Positions 1-10,576 of a stretch of 64,000 bases of DNA are shown here, in pieces. The notes beneath the pieces are model-generated. The model had not been told where the DNA came from and did not search any database. It was given only the letters and a program-made list of their open reading frames with translations. Each line of letters starts with the position of its first letter. The stretch's first letter is position 1. A program made the translations under genes and the position numbers. The stretch comes from Eutreptiella sp. 'Long Island Sound 2002' (taxonomy: Eukaryota; Euglenozoa; Euglenophyceae; Eutreptiales; Eutreptiaceae), in assembly GCA_964036045.1 (NCBI GenBank), contig OZ038382.1, positions 142,922,961 through 142,986,960 of the forward strand. Direction: 5' to 3'.

Positions 1-3000
1 TCCTGGTCATAACCGGCATAGGATCCACCCCATGTCCGCTGGAGGGTCTCAAGTCGACGCTGGACTCCATCACCCTGAACGAGATGTCATTCGGTCCAGA
101 GGAGGAGTTGTTCATCGACGCCAAGGGTGTATCAATGTCCTCCCCGGATCAAGCGTGGGGTACCAAGGCTTTCCTGGTGGATGGGGCGCAAGCCCAGCCC
201 ACGGGTGATGAAGCATTCAGCCGTAGGGTGGAGGCGGTGCCCATGAAGGTCATATTTGAGCCCAAGGAGGGGACGGATCAGCCTATTGATGGCATTGACG
301 TCCTGTCCCACGCTGAGATCGACGACGTCGTCAACTACATGCGAATGGGGATGCACGACCGTGTGGCAGCCAAGAAGAGGCGGGCCATGGTCACATCTCC
401 GCATTGGTGGGATGACAAGATGTTGGTCACCGGCAAGTACGAGAAGGATGAGTTCGTGGCGAGGGTCATGGATCACATCGCGGACCAAAACGATGGTCCG
501 GTTGGGTCTGACCCGCCGACATGGGATTTTGCAAGAATGGGGGCCGATAGCGACAGTAACCAGCCCGACGCCGCAAATTTCCGAAGATTATCGTTGGGAA
601 GTGCACCCCACGACGATGAAGACGGCATATCTGACGAGGAGAGGTCGGAATCGGACCCAGAAGAGGCCTATACCGCAGTGCGGTCGGTTGTATCTATACC
701 GAAGCAAGCGGCTGAAGAGGCCCAGGAGAACCCGAAGGTCGCCGAGCTGAAGGAGAGGCTGATCAAGGCCTATCCGCGGCTATTCAGTGGCGTCGCCAAC
801 AAGAACCCTCCAGATCGTGGGAGGTTTGGTACAGCGAAGATCAAGCTGAAGCCGAACCCGAAGATCTATCGTCATCGGGAGTACCAACTTCAGGGCGATC
901 GGGCCGAGGCCATGAAGAAGCTGTTGGCCGAGTTCATTGAGCGGGGATGGATCGAACCCTCCGACAGTGAGTGGGCCAGCCCAGCCTTCATCGTGCCCAA
1001 GAAGGAGAAGGGCGAGTGGAGGTTGGTGGTTGATTACAGAGGCTTGAACGAGCAGACCGAGCACGACTCGTACTCGCTTCCCCTGATCGACTCCATCCTC
1101 GGAAAGCAACAGAAAAAGCGGATTTTCACGGTGCTGGACCTGAAACACGGTTACCACCAGATGCCGCTACACCCGGACTCCAGGCCCTGCACAGCGATGT
1201 CGACGCCGCTGCGGCCCATGCAGTGGAAAGTGGTGCCTATGGGTGCCAAGAATGGCAACGCCGCTTTCCAGCGCATGATGGAGGACCTACTCGGTCCTGT
1301 CCGGGACTGTGCCGCTCCCTTCGTGGATGACATCATCATCGGGTCCGGCACGGAGAACATGACTGAGGACGAGCTCATCGACGCGCATGAGATGGATCTG
1401 CGCCGAGTGCTCAGCGAGTTGGACAAGCACAACATGGTGTGCAAGCCCACCAAAGCCTCACTCTTCGTGAAGGAAGTGGAGTTCGCGGGTCACGTGGTTG
1501 GTCACGGGCAACGCCGTCCCATGCCTGGGAAGCTGGCGTCCCTGCACCACTGGGAGAAGCCCCAGACCATCAGCGAACTCCGATCCTTCATGGGGTTCTG
1601 CAATTACTATTCGGGCTATGTCCGGATGTATGCAGAACTCTCGGGGCCGCTGCACAAGATGCTGCAGGTGGGAAAGTTCGATGGCTGGAAGGGGAGCAAG
1701 AAGAAGCTTGCCTGGACCCCTGAGGCTGACGATGCGTTCAACCGCCTGAAGGAGCGACTCCTGGGGCAGTTGGGGCTGTTCCTGGTGGACCCGGACAAGG
1801 GATTCGTGCTACGGACAGACGCCTCGGACTATGCCGTGGGGGCAGTCCTCGAACAAGTCCGGGACGACGGGACTCATGTTCCCGTGGCGTTTTGGAGCAG
1901 GATCCTGGCCGAGGGCCAACGCCGAACATGGACCGCGAGGGAGAAGGAGACATACGCCATTGTATGTGCGCTCAGGAAGTGGTCTGGCCACATCGGACTG
2001 CAGCCGGTGGTGGTTTGCACGGACCACCAGTCCCTACAGAGCTGGCACAAGGAGCATGTCGACACCCCCTCAGGACCAGCGGCTAGGAGGGCCCGATGGC
2101 ATGAGACGTTCGCCAAGTTCGACCTCAGCGTCGTATACGTCCCGGGGAAGGACAACACTGTGGCAGATTGCCTCAGTCGATGGGCCTACCCCGTGGGCAA
2201 GGCTTGGATGGACATATCCAGCCATGGGGACGCCGAGGAAACCGAGGAGGCCAAGCGCATCATCGAGATGGAGAAGGTCATGGAGCAAGAAGGGGTCAAG
2301 TGCTTTGTGGTGATGGCAAACCGTACGGACCTGGCCAAGTTCCGGGGTGCCCGCGTCCAAGCTATTCGAGAGGAAACCCTCGAGCAATGGATGGTGGCCC
2401 CTGTAGAGCTAGTCAGGTCGGTGCTCACAGAGGACTGGTCGGATGACTATGCGGCATCCGAGCACTGGAGCAAGTACTGGAATGCCGTGAGCGCCCCGTC
2501 AGACGACGAATGGCCCGAGGGCTTGACCGAGGATGGCGACAAGTTGTTCCTCAAGGACAAGCTGCTGGTGCCCGAGAACCGGGTGGAGGAGCTCATCGAC
2601 CATTGGAACAACGCCCAGCTCATGCATCCTGGCCGAGATAAGATGCAGCAGGACCTGGAGTGGCGTTTCAAGTTCCCTCCGGGGTACTACGCCATCCTGG
2701 ATAGGTACTGCAGCGACTGTGCCGTGTGTCGGGCCACAAAGAGCCCTAACCACTCCACAGCGGGCAACCCGGTGTATACGGCTATACCGGAGGCCCCTAT
2801 GCGGTCCGTGGCCATGGATGTATTCGCCATGCCTGAGGTCACCGTGGAAGGAGAGACCTACGACTGTGTCATCCTGGCGGTGGACAGGCACAGTGGGTAT
2901 ATCGTGGCGGTCCCTGGCAAGAAGTCCAAGAAGAAGGACAAGAAGGACAAGCATGGAGTGGGGCTGCAGGCCAGGACCGTCGCTAATGCCATGATCAGAC

Positions 3001-3990
3001 ATTGGCTGACGATTTTTGATGTCCCAGCTGTCATCTGCAGCGATCGGGGCAGTCAATTCGTGGGAACGTGGTTCAAGACAATGTGCAAGCACATGGGGAT
3101 TCGGCATGCCAAGACCGTGGCGTACCACAGCCGGTCGAATGGACGTGCTGAGGTGGCCGGGCGGCAGATGTTCGAGAAGTTCCGCCAGCTGCATATTGAC
3201 AAACCGGGCCGGAACTGGTATAACTCGCTGTGGAGGGTGCTCCAGGCGTATCACGACCTTCCGGGACCCACAGGACTGTCGCCCCATCGCATCCTGTTCC
3301 TACGGGATCGAGTGTCACGCACTCTCCCGTGGATGAACCATGGCAAAGTGGCCCGGGATGCGAATGCCATGATGGCTGAGGCGGACGACACGGCGGCCAA
3401 AGTGTGCAAGGCACTTCAGGACGAGCATGACAAGAGGGCCAAGTACTTCAAGCAGGGAAAGGTCCAGAAGTATGCTCTCCAAGACACCGTGTGGGTGGAG
3501 CGGCACCACAAGGATGTCCTGTCCAGGCATCGGCAGGCATCTTGGTATGTGCCGGGGGTAATCGTGCGGAAAGTCGGGCAGGACGTGTACGCGGTTCCTG
3601 TGGGGGATAACAAGATCCTGGACCGCGACCACACCCAGCTTCGTCCCCGAGCACCAGACCCCAGCGGACGTCCTGTCACCTTCGAGTTCACGGCCGGCGA
3701 TGTGGACTCGGACGACGAGGGTGAGGACGACGACTTCACCGCCGAGAAGATCCTGGCGGACAAGCCGGACCCGGGGACGCCTGGGGGTAGGCTTTATAAA
3801 GTCCGTTGGAAGGGTTTCGCCGCATCCAGGGATTCGTGGGAGCCTCCGAGCAGTTTTGTGCCGAGGTACACCACGGTCTGGATGGACTACCTAAAGAAAA
3901 AGAACATTTCTTTGGATGTCAAGGACGTGTTGGTCCACTTGGTAGCTGCTGTAGCACCGTAATGGATCCCCCTTGGCATTTTGTTTGTTT
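1..3990 (+). mobile_element. Ty3/gypsy chromovirus LTR retrotransposon, partial
   Basis: Element body inferred from the Pol polyprotein. The 5' LTR, gag and protease would lie left of the window. The 3' LTR should follow base 3962, but without the 5' copy it cannot be delimited. A purine-rich stretch near 4000-4016 (GGGGAGACAAGTGAGGG) is a possible polypurine tract, which would place the 3' LTR just after it; this is a guess. The right boundary given is only the end of coding plus the candidate tract. Confidence 0.7.
3..3962 (+). CDS. pol: Ty3/gypsy chromovirus Pol polyprotein, 5' end outside window
   Basis: Polyprotein of an LTR retrotransposon that copies element RNA into DNA and integrates it. 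The frame is open from base 3, so gag and protease probably lie upstream; the first in-window ATG is at 84 (1292 residues from there). Numbering from that Met: reverse transcriptase about 240-500 with catalytic D352 and FVDD (D415/D416); RNase H with D579, E622, D647, D695; integrase zinc finger H840/H848 with C876/C879/C882; integrase core D912, D987, E1023, giving the DX35E spacing; chromodomain about 1219-1272 (YKVRWKGF, SWEP). A lysine-rich stretch (KKSKKKDKKDKH) sits inside the integrase core. Chromodomains in this clade are known to steer integration towards marked chromatin. No stop or frameshift was seen, so the copy may be young. The class is secure; the clade within chromoviruses is not assigned. 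Confidence 0.93.
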   Translation: MVITGIGSTPCPLEGLKSTLDSITLNEMSFGPEEELFIDAKGVSMSSPDQAWGTKAFLVDGAQAQPTGDEAFSRRVEAVPMKVIFEPKEGTDQPIDGIDVLSHAEIDDVVNYMRMGMHDRVAAKKRRAMVTSPHWWDDKMLVTGKYEKDEFVARVMDHIADQNDGPVGSDPPTWDFARMGADSDSNQPDAANFRRLSLGSAPHDDEDGISDEERSESDPEEAYTAVRSVVSIPKQAAEEAQENPKVAELKERLIKAYPRLFSGVANKNPPDRGRFGTAKIKLKPNPKIYRHREYQLQGDRAEAMKKLLAEFIERGWIEPSDSEWASPAFIVPKKEKGEWRLVVDYRGLNEQTEHDSYSLPLIDSILGKQQKKRIFTVLDLKHGYHQMPLHPDSRPCTAMSTPLRPMQWKVVPMGAKNGNAAFQRMMEDLLGPVRDCAAPFVDDIIIGSGTENMTEDELIDAHEMDLRRVLSELDKHNMVCKPTKASLFVKEVEFAGHVVGHGQRRPMPGKLASLHHWEKPQTISELRSFMGFCNYYSGYVRMYAELSGPLHKMLQVGKFDGWKGSKKKLAWTPEADDAFNRLKERLLGQLGLFLVDPDKGFVLRTDASDYAVGAVLEQVRDDGTHVPVAFWSRILAEGQRRTWTAREKETYAIVCALRKWSGHIGLQPVVVCTDHQSLQSWHKEHVDTPSGPAARRARWHETFAKFDLSVVYVPGKDNTVADCLSRWAYPVGKAWMDISSHGDAEETEEAKRIIEMEKVMEQEGVKCFVVMANRTDLAKFRGARVQAIREETLEQWMVAPVELVRSVLTEDWSDDYAASEHWSKYWNAVSAPSDDEWPEGLTEDGDKLFLKDKLLVPENRVEELIDHWNNAQLMHPGRDKMQQDLEWRFKFPPGYYAILDRYCSDCAVCRATKSPNHSTAGNPVYTAIPEAPMRSVAMDVFAMPEVTVEGETYDCVILAVDRHSGYIVAVPGKKSKKKDKKDKHGVGLQARTVANAMIRHWLTIFDVPAVICSDRGSQFVGTWFKTMCKHMGIRHAKTVAYHSRSNGRAEVAGRQMFEKFRQLHIDKPGRNWYNSLWRVLQAYHDLPGPTGLSPHRILFLRDRVSRTLPWMNHGKVARDANAMMAEADDTAAKVCKALQDEHDKRAKYFKQGKVQKYALQDTVWVERHHKDVLSRHRQASWYVPGVIVRKVGQDVYAVPVGDNKILDRDHTQLRPRAPDPSGRPVTFEFTAGDVDSDDEGEDDDFTAEKILADKPDPGTPGGRLYKVRWKGFAASRDSWEPPSSFVPRYTTVWMDYLKKKNISLDVKDVLVHLVAAVAP

Positions 3991-4800
3991 TTGTGCTTGG
4001 GGAGACAAGTGAGGGCGTTCATCCGGGGATTTTTCGGCCTTGATTGGCCATATACCCCCTTCACTCGATCTCCACATATATATTTCATTGTGGTATACTT
4101 ATTTAGGTCGACCGACGACGTTTTTCTATCTTTGATCCCCTTGGTCCATGTTGTAGATCAAGAGGAGACCGGATATGGCGTAGGGCGCTGAGTATCAGTG
4201 TCCTCACCCCTCCCTTGGGGCTTGGGGGACGCCTACGACGTGTGTGAGGCCTCCATGTGTCCTTGGGACAGGGGGGGGGGGGTTTGGAGCCCATTGGGGT
4301 CCTCCCGTCCTCTCTTCAATGACTTCCGAGCGGTAACAACGCTCTGAGAAGGGGGGTGAAGCCGGTTCGGACCCCCGTGGCCATCTTGGGGTCACTTGGG
4401 GTGTGTATCTATGTGCCGGCAAGCCGCCATTGGCTGATATCATACTCTCCCATCCACCTGACCTAACCCGATGTGATAGTGTGATAGGTTTGGCCATTCC
4501 GGCTATGAGCGGCCATATTCAGTACCGAGGCGCCGCCAGCGGAGATTTATATATCGGAATATCAGGAATCAACAGGGTTTTATTATCACGATGTTTCCGT
4601 AATTTTTCAGCCTTTCGTTCTGATGGTCAATGTATCGGCGACCGTCAGTTGGCTCGCGATTTTGCGTTAACCGATTGGTTAACTGTTATTTCCAGATATT
4701 TTGGTGGATACTCCGTTGAGGGGTCAGATTTCATCAGCAAAGGGTTCGTTGCTTCCGCAATTTTCTAAATAAGCACTCGAAATTTTATTCTGAATTTTTC

Positions 4801-4836
4801 GCGATGTCGAAATCGGATTTTTGACTTCGACATCGC
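4801..4836. repeat. Perfect 11-bp stem hairpin
   Basis: GCGATGTCGAA at 4801-4811 is the exact reverse complement of TTCGACATCGC at 4826-4836, with a 14-nt loop. It lies about 60 bp upstream of a second hairpin. Its position after the chromovirus pol would suit an LTR or terminator structure, but no function is shown. Confidence 0.75.
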
Positions 4837-4893
4837 CGCACTTGATTTGGACTTCTTCGAGTGGTCATACTCTTTTCCCTATGCCCGAATCAG

Positions 4894-4941
4894 GTTTCCC
4901 TTATACTTGCCACCCATTTGACTTGGAGATATAAGGGAAAC
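4894..4941. repeat. Perfect 12-bp inverted repeat with 24-nt loop
   Basis: GTTTCCCTTATA at 4894-4905 pairs exactly with TATAAGGGAAAC at 4930-4941. It could be an RNA hairpin or the fused ends of a small inverted-repeat insertion. No flanking duplication was identified. Confidence 0.75.
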
Positions 4942-6489
4942 AAAAGCGAATCGTGGGACCACTTTGAAAGACCATATCTACGCGCGAGTGTGAGGAAAGA
5001 GAATAAGGAAGGTTGGGTTGCAAGCGCCTTAGTCTCAACTTAATTTAGGAAGCATCAAACGCCTTTGGTGCGTACACATGCCCGGTGTTGCAAGGGATAA
5101 TGGTCAAGAGGGTATAAATTGATATATAACTCTTGGACCGTGCAACCGAACATTTTATTGCGACTTTCGAGTGTACCGCATGAGTGTTGGGGTTGTATAG
5201 CAACTTTCCTTGGGTTCCTACGTATTTTTAACGTGAAGTTATGTCTATGGAGGGACATGGCATATCATGGTGGGAGCCACATTTTGAGGGTATGTGTTAT
5301 ATGCATGGTATATGTCTTGATATGCTCACGCCCATGTTATATATCTTCGTGTGGCCGAAGAGATAGGGAGCCATACGTGCACTCCCATTTTCATGGGGCA
5401 TGTAGATATGAGTGGCGAAGGCATCTCCATGCGCCCGATTGGGGATCCAAGTGGGGGATTTGTTCGCAAATGGTTCCAATCATTTGTGTATGGAACCATG
5501 AGCGGATATCATGGGTGAGCATAGAGATATACTATCATGACAACTTTGTATTTGGTCATATTTTCATGTTTTTGACCTCAATTTTTGCTCATTTTTGCAT
5601 TTTGTGTACTCACCTGGTCGGCAAACAGCAAGAAGCCTATGGAGAGTCGAACCATGGTATGTTGTTCATATGTTGGCATATGCTTTGGAGTTGAACACCA
5701 CCATATGCCGGATCGCGTACTCCATTTGGCTTGGCGCACGAAGGATCACAAGAATTGGTCTCAAGATCATGGGCTGACTTGGGCAGTGCGTGGCGCCCAT
5801 ATCCGAAGGGGTTTCGAGGGTAAAGTGGGGATGTACATGGGCATTGGCCTTTGGTCTCTATCCTCCATGAATACTAGACTTCGATTCCATGCATGCTTTG
5901 AGCCTTTGCATATGTGGTAACTTCAATTTTGAGCATATATTTGATATATGGCCAATATGGTGTGAATTGGCAGTTTTTGGCATGTTATGAGTTCAAACTC
6001 ATGGGGCATATCTCCAAGCCCATTCGATTCCAAGTCCAACCAAGGTTATGTCAGGGTAGGGCATGGTCCTGAGTGCCACTCTAGGCCTTGACACGCCACC
6101 TTCCCTTTTTGGGCTAGGATATATAGGTTTGGGACTGAACACATTTTTGGGGTTTGTGTAGTGACTTGTGACATATGGCATTCAGCCATCTCATTTGACC
6201 TGGTTCAGGGCAATATGTTGGTGAGTCAAGGGAAGGTCTTGAGTCCAGGGAATGAGGGGTTTATGGCTGTGAATGTGTATGTTTCCATCTTTCCCCAACT
6301 TTGCTTCATTTGTGTTCATATGCCAATTTCAGGGCTTTCTTCCTTGGTGCAATTCTTGTACATGCCCGCCACCGTGGGAAGACCGGTGTGCTGAACGAAA
6401 GCCCGCAGCCCGATTTGGATTGTGAATTGGGTTATTGCTATACTTGTGGGATCTGGTTGCTGTTCAGGGTTGAAGGAGGATTACATTTT

Positions 6490-9400
6490 CTATATTTTCG
6501 GATTTGGACCCTGGATTTTGAGGATTTTGAGAAATGCAATCGTTGATCCGGAGCAAGTCAGCAGGGGTGACAGGCGGAAGGGGCACAGCGGGGGCCGGTC
6601 CTGGTAGGGACCTTCTTTATCGTTATGCTCCCACTCTTCCCCACAGAGGTCTTCAGGATCATAGTAGCGCTTCAGACGTTGAGCAGCGCACACCAGGGTC
6701 CCGCCTAGATGGGGAGAACACCGCACGGTGATACGGTGTCCATCCACAGATAGAATCTTGTAGGGTCCAAAGTATGGGTCATCGCTGGTAGAGCGTGGCC
6801 AGGCGGGCAGTTGGCTGTGGTGCACCAGCACCCAGTCCCCTTCTTGGTAGGTGGCCGGTACTCGGTGCTTGTTCTTCTTGTTCCACTGACGCTCCCTCAC
6901 TCTCTGGAGCATAGCCTTGGCCTTGTCCACCTTCGCTTGTTGCTCTTGGACCCATTCACCCATGGAAGAATGGGTGTCCTCTGGATAGGGGGCATGTAGG
7001 AACCACGCCCGGCGCCCTAGGAATAGCTCATGGGGCGAGTAGCCAGTAGCTGAACTCTCTTGGGAGTTCATCATCAAGGATATGACGGGGAGTAGTCTCA
7101 CCCAGTCTCTGGTGCATTCAGTTTTGCACCATATCCTTATATTCTCCTTGAGGACACGAATCTGTCGCTCACATAGGGGGTTGCTCGTGTGCGAGTAGGG
7201 GATCCCCGTAGACACCTCGACATTGAGGGATCTCAGGACCCTCTTGTACCAGCCGGTATCTGAGCCTACTCGTACGTCCTCATTGGAGTTGATCTCCTTA
7301 GGCACCCCATAGACACAAAACCACTCCTCCAGGAGTATCTTGATAGTCTTCTCTCCGGTAATGTGCTTGGTACATGGGAATACTCTGGTAAACCTGGTCA
7401 ACCCACAGGTTACCACGAGGGCGAAGTCATAGCCCCCAAACTTCGGCATCTCCGTGTAGTCCACGTATAGAACAGTGTTAGCACAGTGAGGGATGGGCAG
7501 GGTCGAGTAGAGACCTCTGTCCCTGATATCCCCTGGTTTGCAGGACCTGCAGGGGCACTTGTCCACGATAGGCTGGAGGGTTTTCCGCAGTTGGTCGTCA
7601 GTCCACGTAGTGTGGAACCACTGCTTGAATAGCCTCAGGGTACGGTCAGCACTCACATGACCGCTGAACTCATGGGTCCACTTCAGCAGCGCTGGGACTC
7701 TGTCACTGGGTACCACGATGCGGTCCTCGTGCCAGAGGTATCTCTTGTCCCTCTTCCACTGATCTTGATTGACCAGGAGGGATTCAAGGCGTTTCTCCAG
7801 GCGCTTGTAGATATCCCCAAACTCCTTCAGGTACTCTGTTTGTTGGAGTCCATCCAGGGGGCGTATCATAGTCATGTTGAGGTCCAAGTGGACGTCCATA
7901 CGGCTGAACGCCTCCTTAGCCAGCGCTTCAGACCGGGCACCAATCAGGGCGTCGAAGTTGTTGCGGCTGATGTAGTCTGCACACTCGTTCTTCACTCCCT
8001 GGATATGGTGTACCGTCAGCCGTAGTTGACTGAGGTAGGTCCACCAGCGCCGTAGCTTGGCCTTCACAGGTGGGGGGCCCTTCTGGAAAGTGCGGACCGG
8101 CTCTTGGTCGCACAGCCAGACAACAGGGTTACTCCCCAACAGTCGTGCTTGTGAGGATAGCACTAGCATACCCGCCAGCAATTCCTGCTCATAGGTGGAG
8201 TAGTTACCCCTGGCCTGGTTCCATTTCCAGTTCCAGTGGCCCAGAGGTACTAGGACCCACTTGTCGTCAGGGTAGCTGTGCTTGAGAGTTCCATCTCGGT
8301 TGAGACCTTCCGTCCCCCATTGGGAAATGGCCGAGTCGAACTCCTCCTTCTCTAGTGCTTGCCATTGGAACAACGTTCCACCACCGCCCACATTGCTGGC
8401 GTCGGTCACCAGGATAATCTCCCCTTGTGCCCTAGGCACGCCCAAGCACTTAGCGTTGGCCACCTTGTCTTCGAGCTCGTCAAACGCTTGTTGCTCTTGT
8501 GGGCCCCAGCGCCAAGTAGTACTCTTCTTGATCAAGTCCGTCAGAATGGCGCTGGTGTAGCTGAAGTTTTTGATATGGCGGCGATAGACGTTGCACGCCC
8601 CAATGAAACTGCGTACATCATGAAGTCCTTTCTTGGGGTCTTCGTGTCGTACCTTAGCGTCCATCAGGGGTTTGGCCTTAGAGGCCGCTGGGGTCCACCA
8701 CCCATAGCCAACGTCAAACCCCAGGTACTGCATGGTCTCCTGCATGAACTCACACTTCTCCAGCTTGAGTCGTGTGTGGTTCTCCTGGCAGACCGCAAAG
8801 AACTCACCCAAGAGGATTAGGTGATCTTCCTGGGTATTGGTCCCGAGGCATACATCGTCGATGTGTGCTTCCCTCTGGGCCCCACGGGATATGAGTTCTT
8901 GCACCTTAGGTCTCCTTCGTAGGATGGACAAGATCTTGTTCATCAGCTCTTGGAATAGAGCGGGTGCGTTGGCCACGCCAAATGGCATGACCTTCCACTT
9001 GAACACCCTCCCCTGAGGGGTGATGAAGGCTAGTAGCTCCTGAGCGTTGGGCGCCAGGTCCACTTGCCAGAATCCGATCCTCTTGTCCATCTTGGTCTTG
9101 TAGCGACATGAGGCTATCTTCTCAAGGGTAGACTCCATATTGGGAATGGACCTTGAGTGGTTCAGCGTTTTCTTGTTCAGCTCTCCGTAGTCCACTACCA
9201 GCCATTTGGCTGTAGACCCAGGTTTAGCCACCAGGAAACAGGGGCTGCAGTGTTGGGAGTAGTCCCCGTCCTTGTACTCCAGGACTAGGCCAGCGTCCAT
9301 ACATTCTTGTATCTGTCGCTCAATCTCGTCGGCCTGCTCTTTAGGAGCTGGATAGGGTCTCCTCCGGATCTTGTGGCCCACGACCTCGGGTTTCAGCTTG

Positions 9401-9552
9401 AGGTCCATCTGTACCAGCTTGTCACATGAAGCTGGAGGGGGTAGTTCTCCGAACACCTCAAGATAGGTCCTTATAAGCGTCTGCACCCGCGGGTCTAATA
9501 GCTTGATCTTGTCCTCCATGTCCTCGTCGGAGTGTAAGTTGCTTGCCCCCTG
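6490..9552 (-). CDS. pol: Gypsy Pol C-terminal part: RT, RNase H, integrase
   Basis: Last segment of the minus-strand polyprotein. Numbering from the Met at 9519: RT about 35-290 with D145 and HIDD (D221/D222) replacing the usual Y/F-x-DD; RNase H with D373, E446, D471, D515; integrase zinc-binding residues H616/H621 and C655/C657/C660; integrase core D687, D748, E784 (DX35E spacing); a GPY/F-like module about 914-935 (DDPYFGPYKIL). No chromodomain follows. The frame stays open upstream of Met 9519 to the insertion boundary, so 9519 is not the natural start; this segment is normally joined to the protease segment. No internal stop was seen over about 1020 codons. The last 40 or so residues are of low complexity and may be read-through into 3' sequence. 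Confidence 0.9.
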   Translation of the reverse strand, partial: QGASNLHSDEDMEDKIKLLDPRVQTLIRTYLEVFGELPPPASCDKLVQMDLKLKPEVVGHKIRRRPYPAPKEQADEIERQIQECMDAGLVLEYKDGDYSQHCSPCFLVAKPGSTAKWLVVDYGELNKKTLNHSRSIPNMESTLEKIASCRYKTKMDKRIGFWQVDLAPNAQELLAFITPQGRVFKWKVMPFGVANAPALFQELMNKILSILRRRPKVQELISRGAQREAHIDDVCLGTNTQEDHLILLGEFFAVCQENHTRLKLEKCEFMQETMQYLGFDVGYGWWTPAASKAKPLMDAKVRHEDPKKGLHDVRSFIGACNVYRRHIKNFSYTSAILTDLIKKSTTWRWGPQEQQAFDELEDKVANAKCLGVPRAQGEIILVTDASNVGGGGTLFQWQALEKEEFDSAISQWGTEGLNRDGTLKHSYPDDKWVLVPLGHWNWKWNQARGNYSTYEQELLAGMLVLSSQARLLGSNPVVWLCDQEPVRTFQKGPPPVKAKLRRWWTYLSQLRLTVHHIQGVKNECADYISRNNFDALIGARSEALAKEAFSRMDVHLDLNMTMIRPLDGLQQTEYLKEFGDIYKRLEKRLESLLVNQDQWKRDKRYLWHEDRIVVPSDRVPALLKWTHEFSGHVSADRTLRLFKQWFHTTWTDDQLRKTLQPIVDKCPCRSCKPGDIRDRGLYSTLPIPHCANTVLYVDYTEMPKFGGYDFALVVTCGLTRFTRVFPCTKHITGEKTIKILLEEWFCVYGVPKEINSNEDVRVGSDTGWYKRVLRSLNVEVSTGIPYSHTSNPLCERQIRVLKENIRIWCKTECTRDWVRLLPVISLMMNSQESSATGYSPHELFLGRRAWFLHAPYPEDTHSSMGEWVQEQQAKVDKAKAMLQRVRERQWNKKNKHRVPATYQEGDWVLVHHSQLPAWPRSTSDDPYFGPYKILSVDGHRITVRCSPHLGGTLVCAAQRLKRYYDPEDLCGEEWEHNDKEGPYQDRPPLCPFRLSPLLTCSGSTIAFLKILKIQGPNPKI

Positions 9553-9555
9553 AGT
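9553..9555. repeat. Target-site duplication AGT (left)
   Basis: Matches 12899-12901 on the other side of the TIR element. On the minus strand it reads ACT and falls in frame between codons of the gypsy polyprotein. Confidence 0.65.
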
Positions 9556-9576
9556 AGATTCGGGCCACCTCGCTCT

Positions 9577-10197
9577 CCTGTCGCCATCCTGTCGCCTCCC
9601 TGTCGCCTCCCTGTCGCTTTTTTGGCACTTTTAGCCCCCTGTCGCTCCCCTGTCGCTTGCTTGTCGCTCCCCTGTCGCTCCCCTGTCGCTCCCCTGTCGC
9701 TCCCCTGTCGCTTCCCTGTCGCTTTCCTGCCGCCCTCCGGTCGCTATCCTGTCGCTTCCTGCCGCTTCCTGTTGTTTCCTGTCGCCATGCTAATTTTTGC
9801 CTGGCGCCTTCCTGTCGCTCTCCTGTCGCTCTCCTGTCGTTCCCTCCTGTCGCTCTCCTGTCGCTATTTCCTGTTGCCTCCCTGTCGCCCCCCTGTCGCT
9901 TGCCTGTCGTCTTCCTGCCGCCTCCCTGTCGCCTCCCTGTCGCCTCCCTGTCGCGTCCCTGTCGCCCAATGTGGTAACCTGTCGCTCTCCTGTTGCTTGC
10001 CTGTCGCTTGCCTGTCGCTTGCCTGTCATCTTCCTGCCGCCTCCCTGTCGCCTCCCTGTCGCCTCCCTGTCGCCTCCCTGTCGCCCAACGTGGTAACCTG
10101 TCGCTCTCCTGTCGCTAGGCTGTCGCTTGCCTGTCGCTTGCATGTCGCCTTCCTGTCACCTCCCTGTCGCGTACCCGTCGCCTCCTTGTCGCCCAAT
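9577..10197. repeat. Degenerate CCTGTCGC tandem array (left arm)
   Basis: About 620 bp of CCTGTCGC units with frequent one-base variants and short spacers (CTC, TTC, GCC). A higher-order pattern is visible: a block ending GTCGCCCAATGTGG recurs near 9960, 10080 and 10189. Eight is not a multiple of three, so all three minus frames read the same eight-residue cycle GDRATGRQ and stay open. Open frames here are a property of the repeat. Confidence 0.9.
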
Positions 10198-10576
10198 GTG
10201 TTACCCTATCGATGGAATGCCACAAACACCTCAAACAGGCAGTTCGATAGTAACAAAAATGTTCTTTGTTCGTGCCAAATTGTCAGATCTCGCCTTAGCA
10301 AACCTCCCCATAGGCGTGCAAAGCAATGATGCAAATCGCAGATCAATGGTCCAATCATTTGCATTGTTTGACAATCATAAATTCCTAACACCCTTGGTGA
10401 TCTACTATGCACATTTGCATGGCCGCTCAGCTGTAGGCTCGCAACCATTTTGCAAATCAAAGTGAATCTCACAATTATGTAGTACACACGCCGCCAAGAA
10501 AAAGTACGTCAACTCATTATATTCGTATGATCCACCTCGGCTCTTAGCTCGATGAAAAAGGCCAAACTTCTTGATG

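Larger units (their letters stand above)
3963..6489. other. Non-coding stretch between two gypsy elements
   Basis: No gene is supported here. It probably contains the 3' LTR of the chromovirus and perhaps 3' sequence of the minus-strand gypsy element. Neither could be delimited, because no direct-repeat partner was found by eye in the window. Composition shifts from GC-rich with a G12 run near 4269 to AT-richer sequence after 4540, with many ATATG/CATAT words between 5100 and 6400. Two perfect hairpins are listed separately. Confidence 0.5.

Noticed and set aside
9622-10329. Plus-strand open frame of 235 codons rich in Cys, Pro, Ser and Leu
   Set aside because: Direct reading of the CCTGTCGC array, whose three frames are equivalent.
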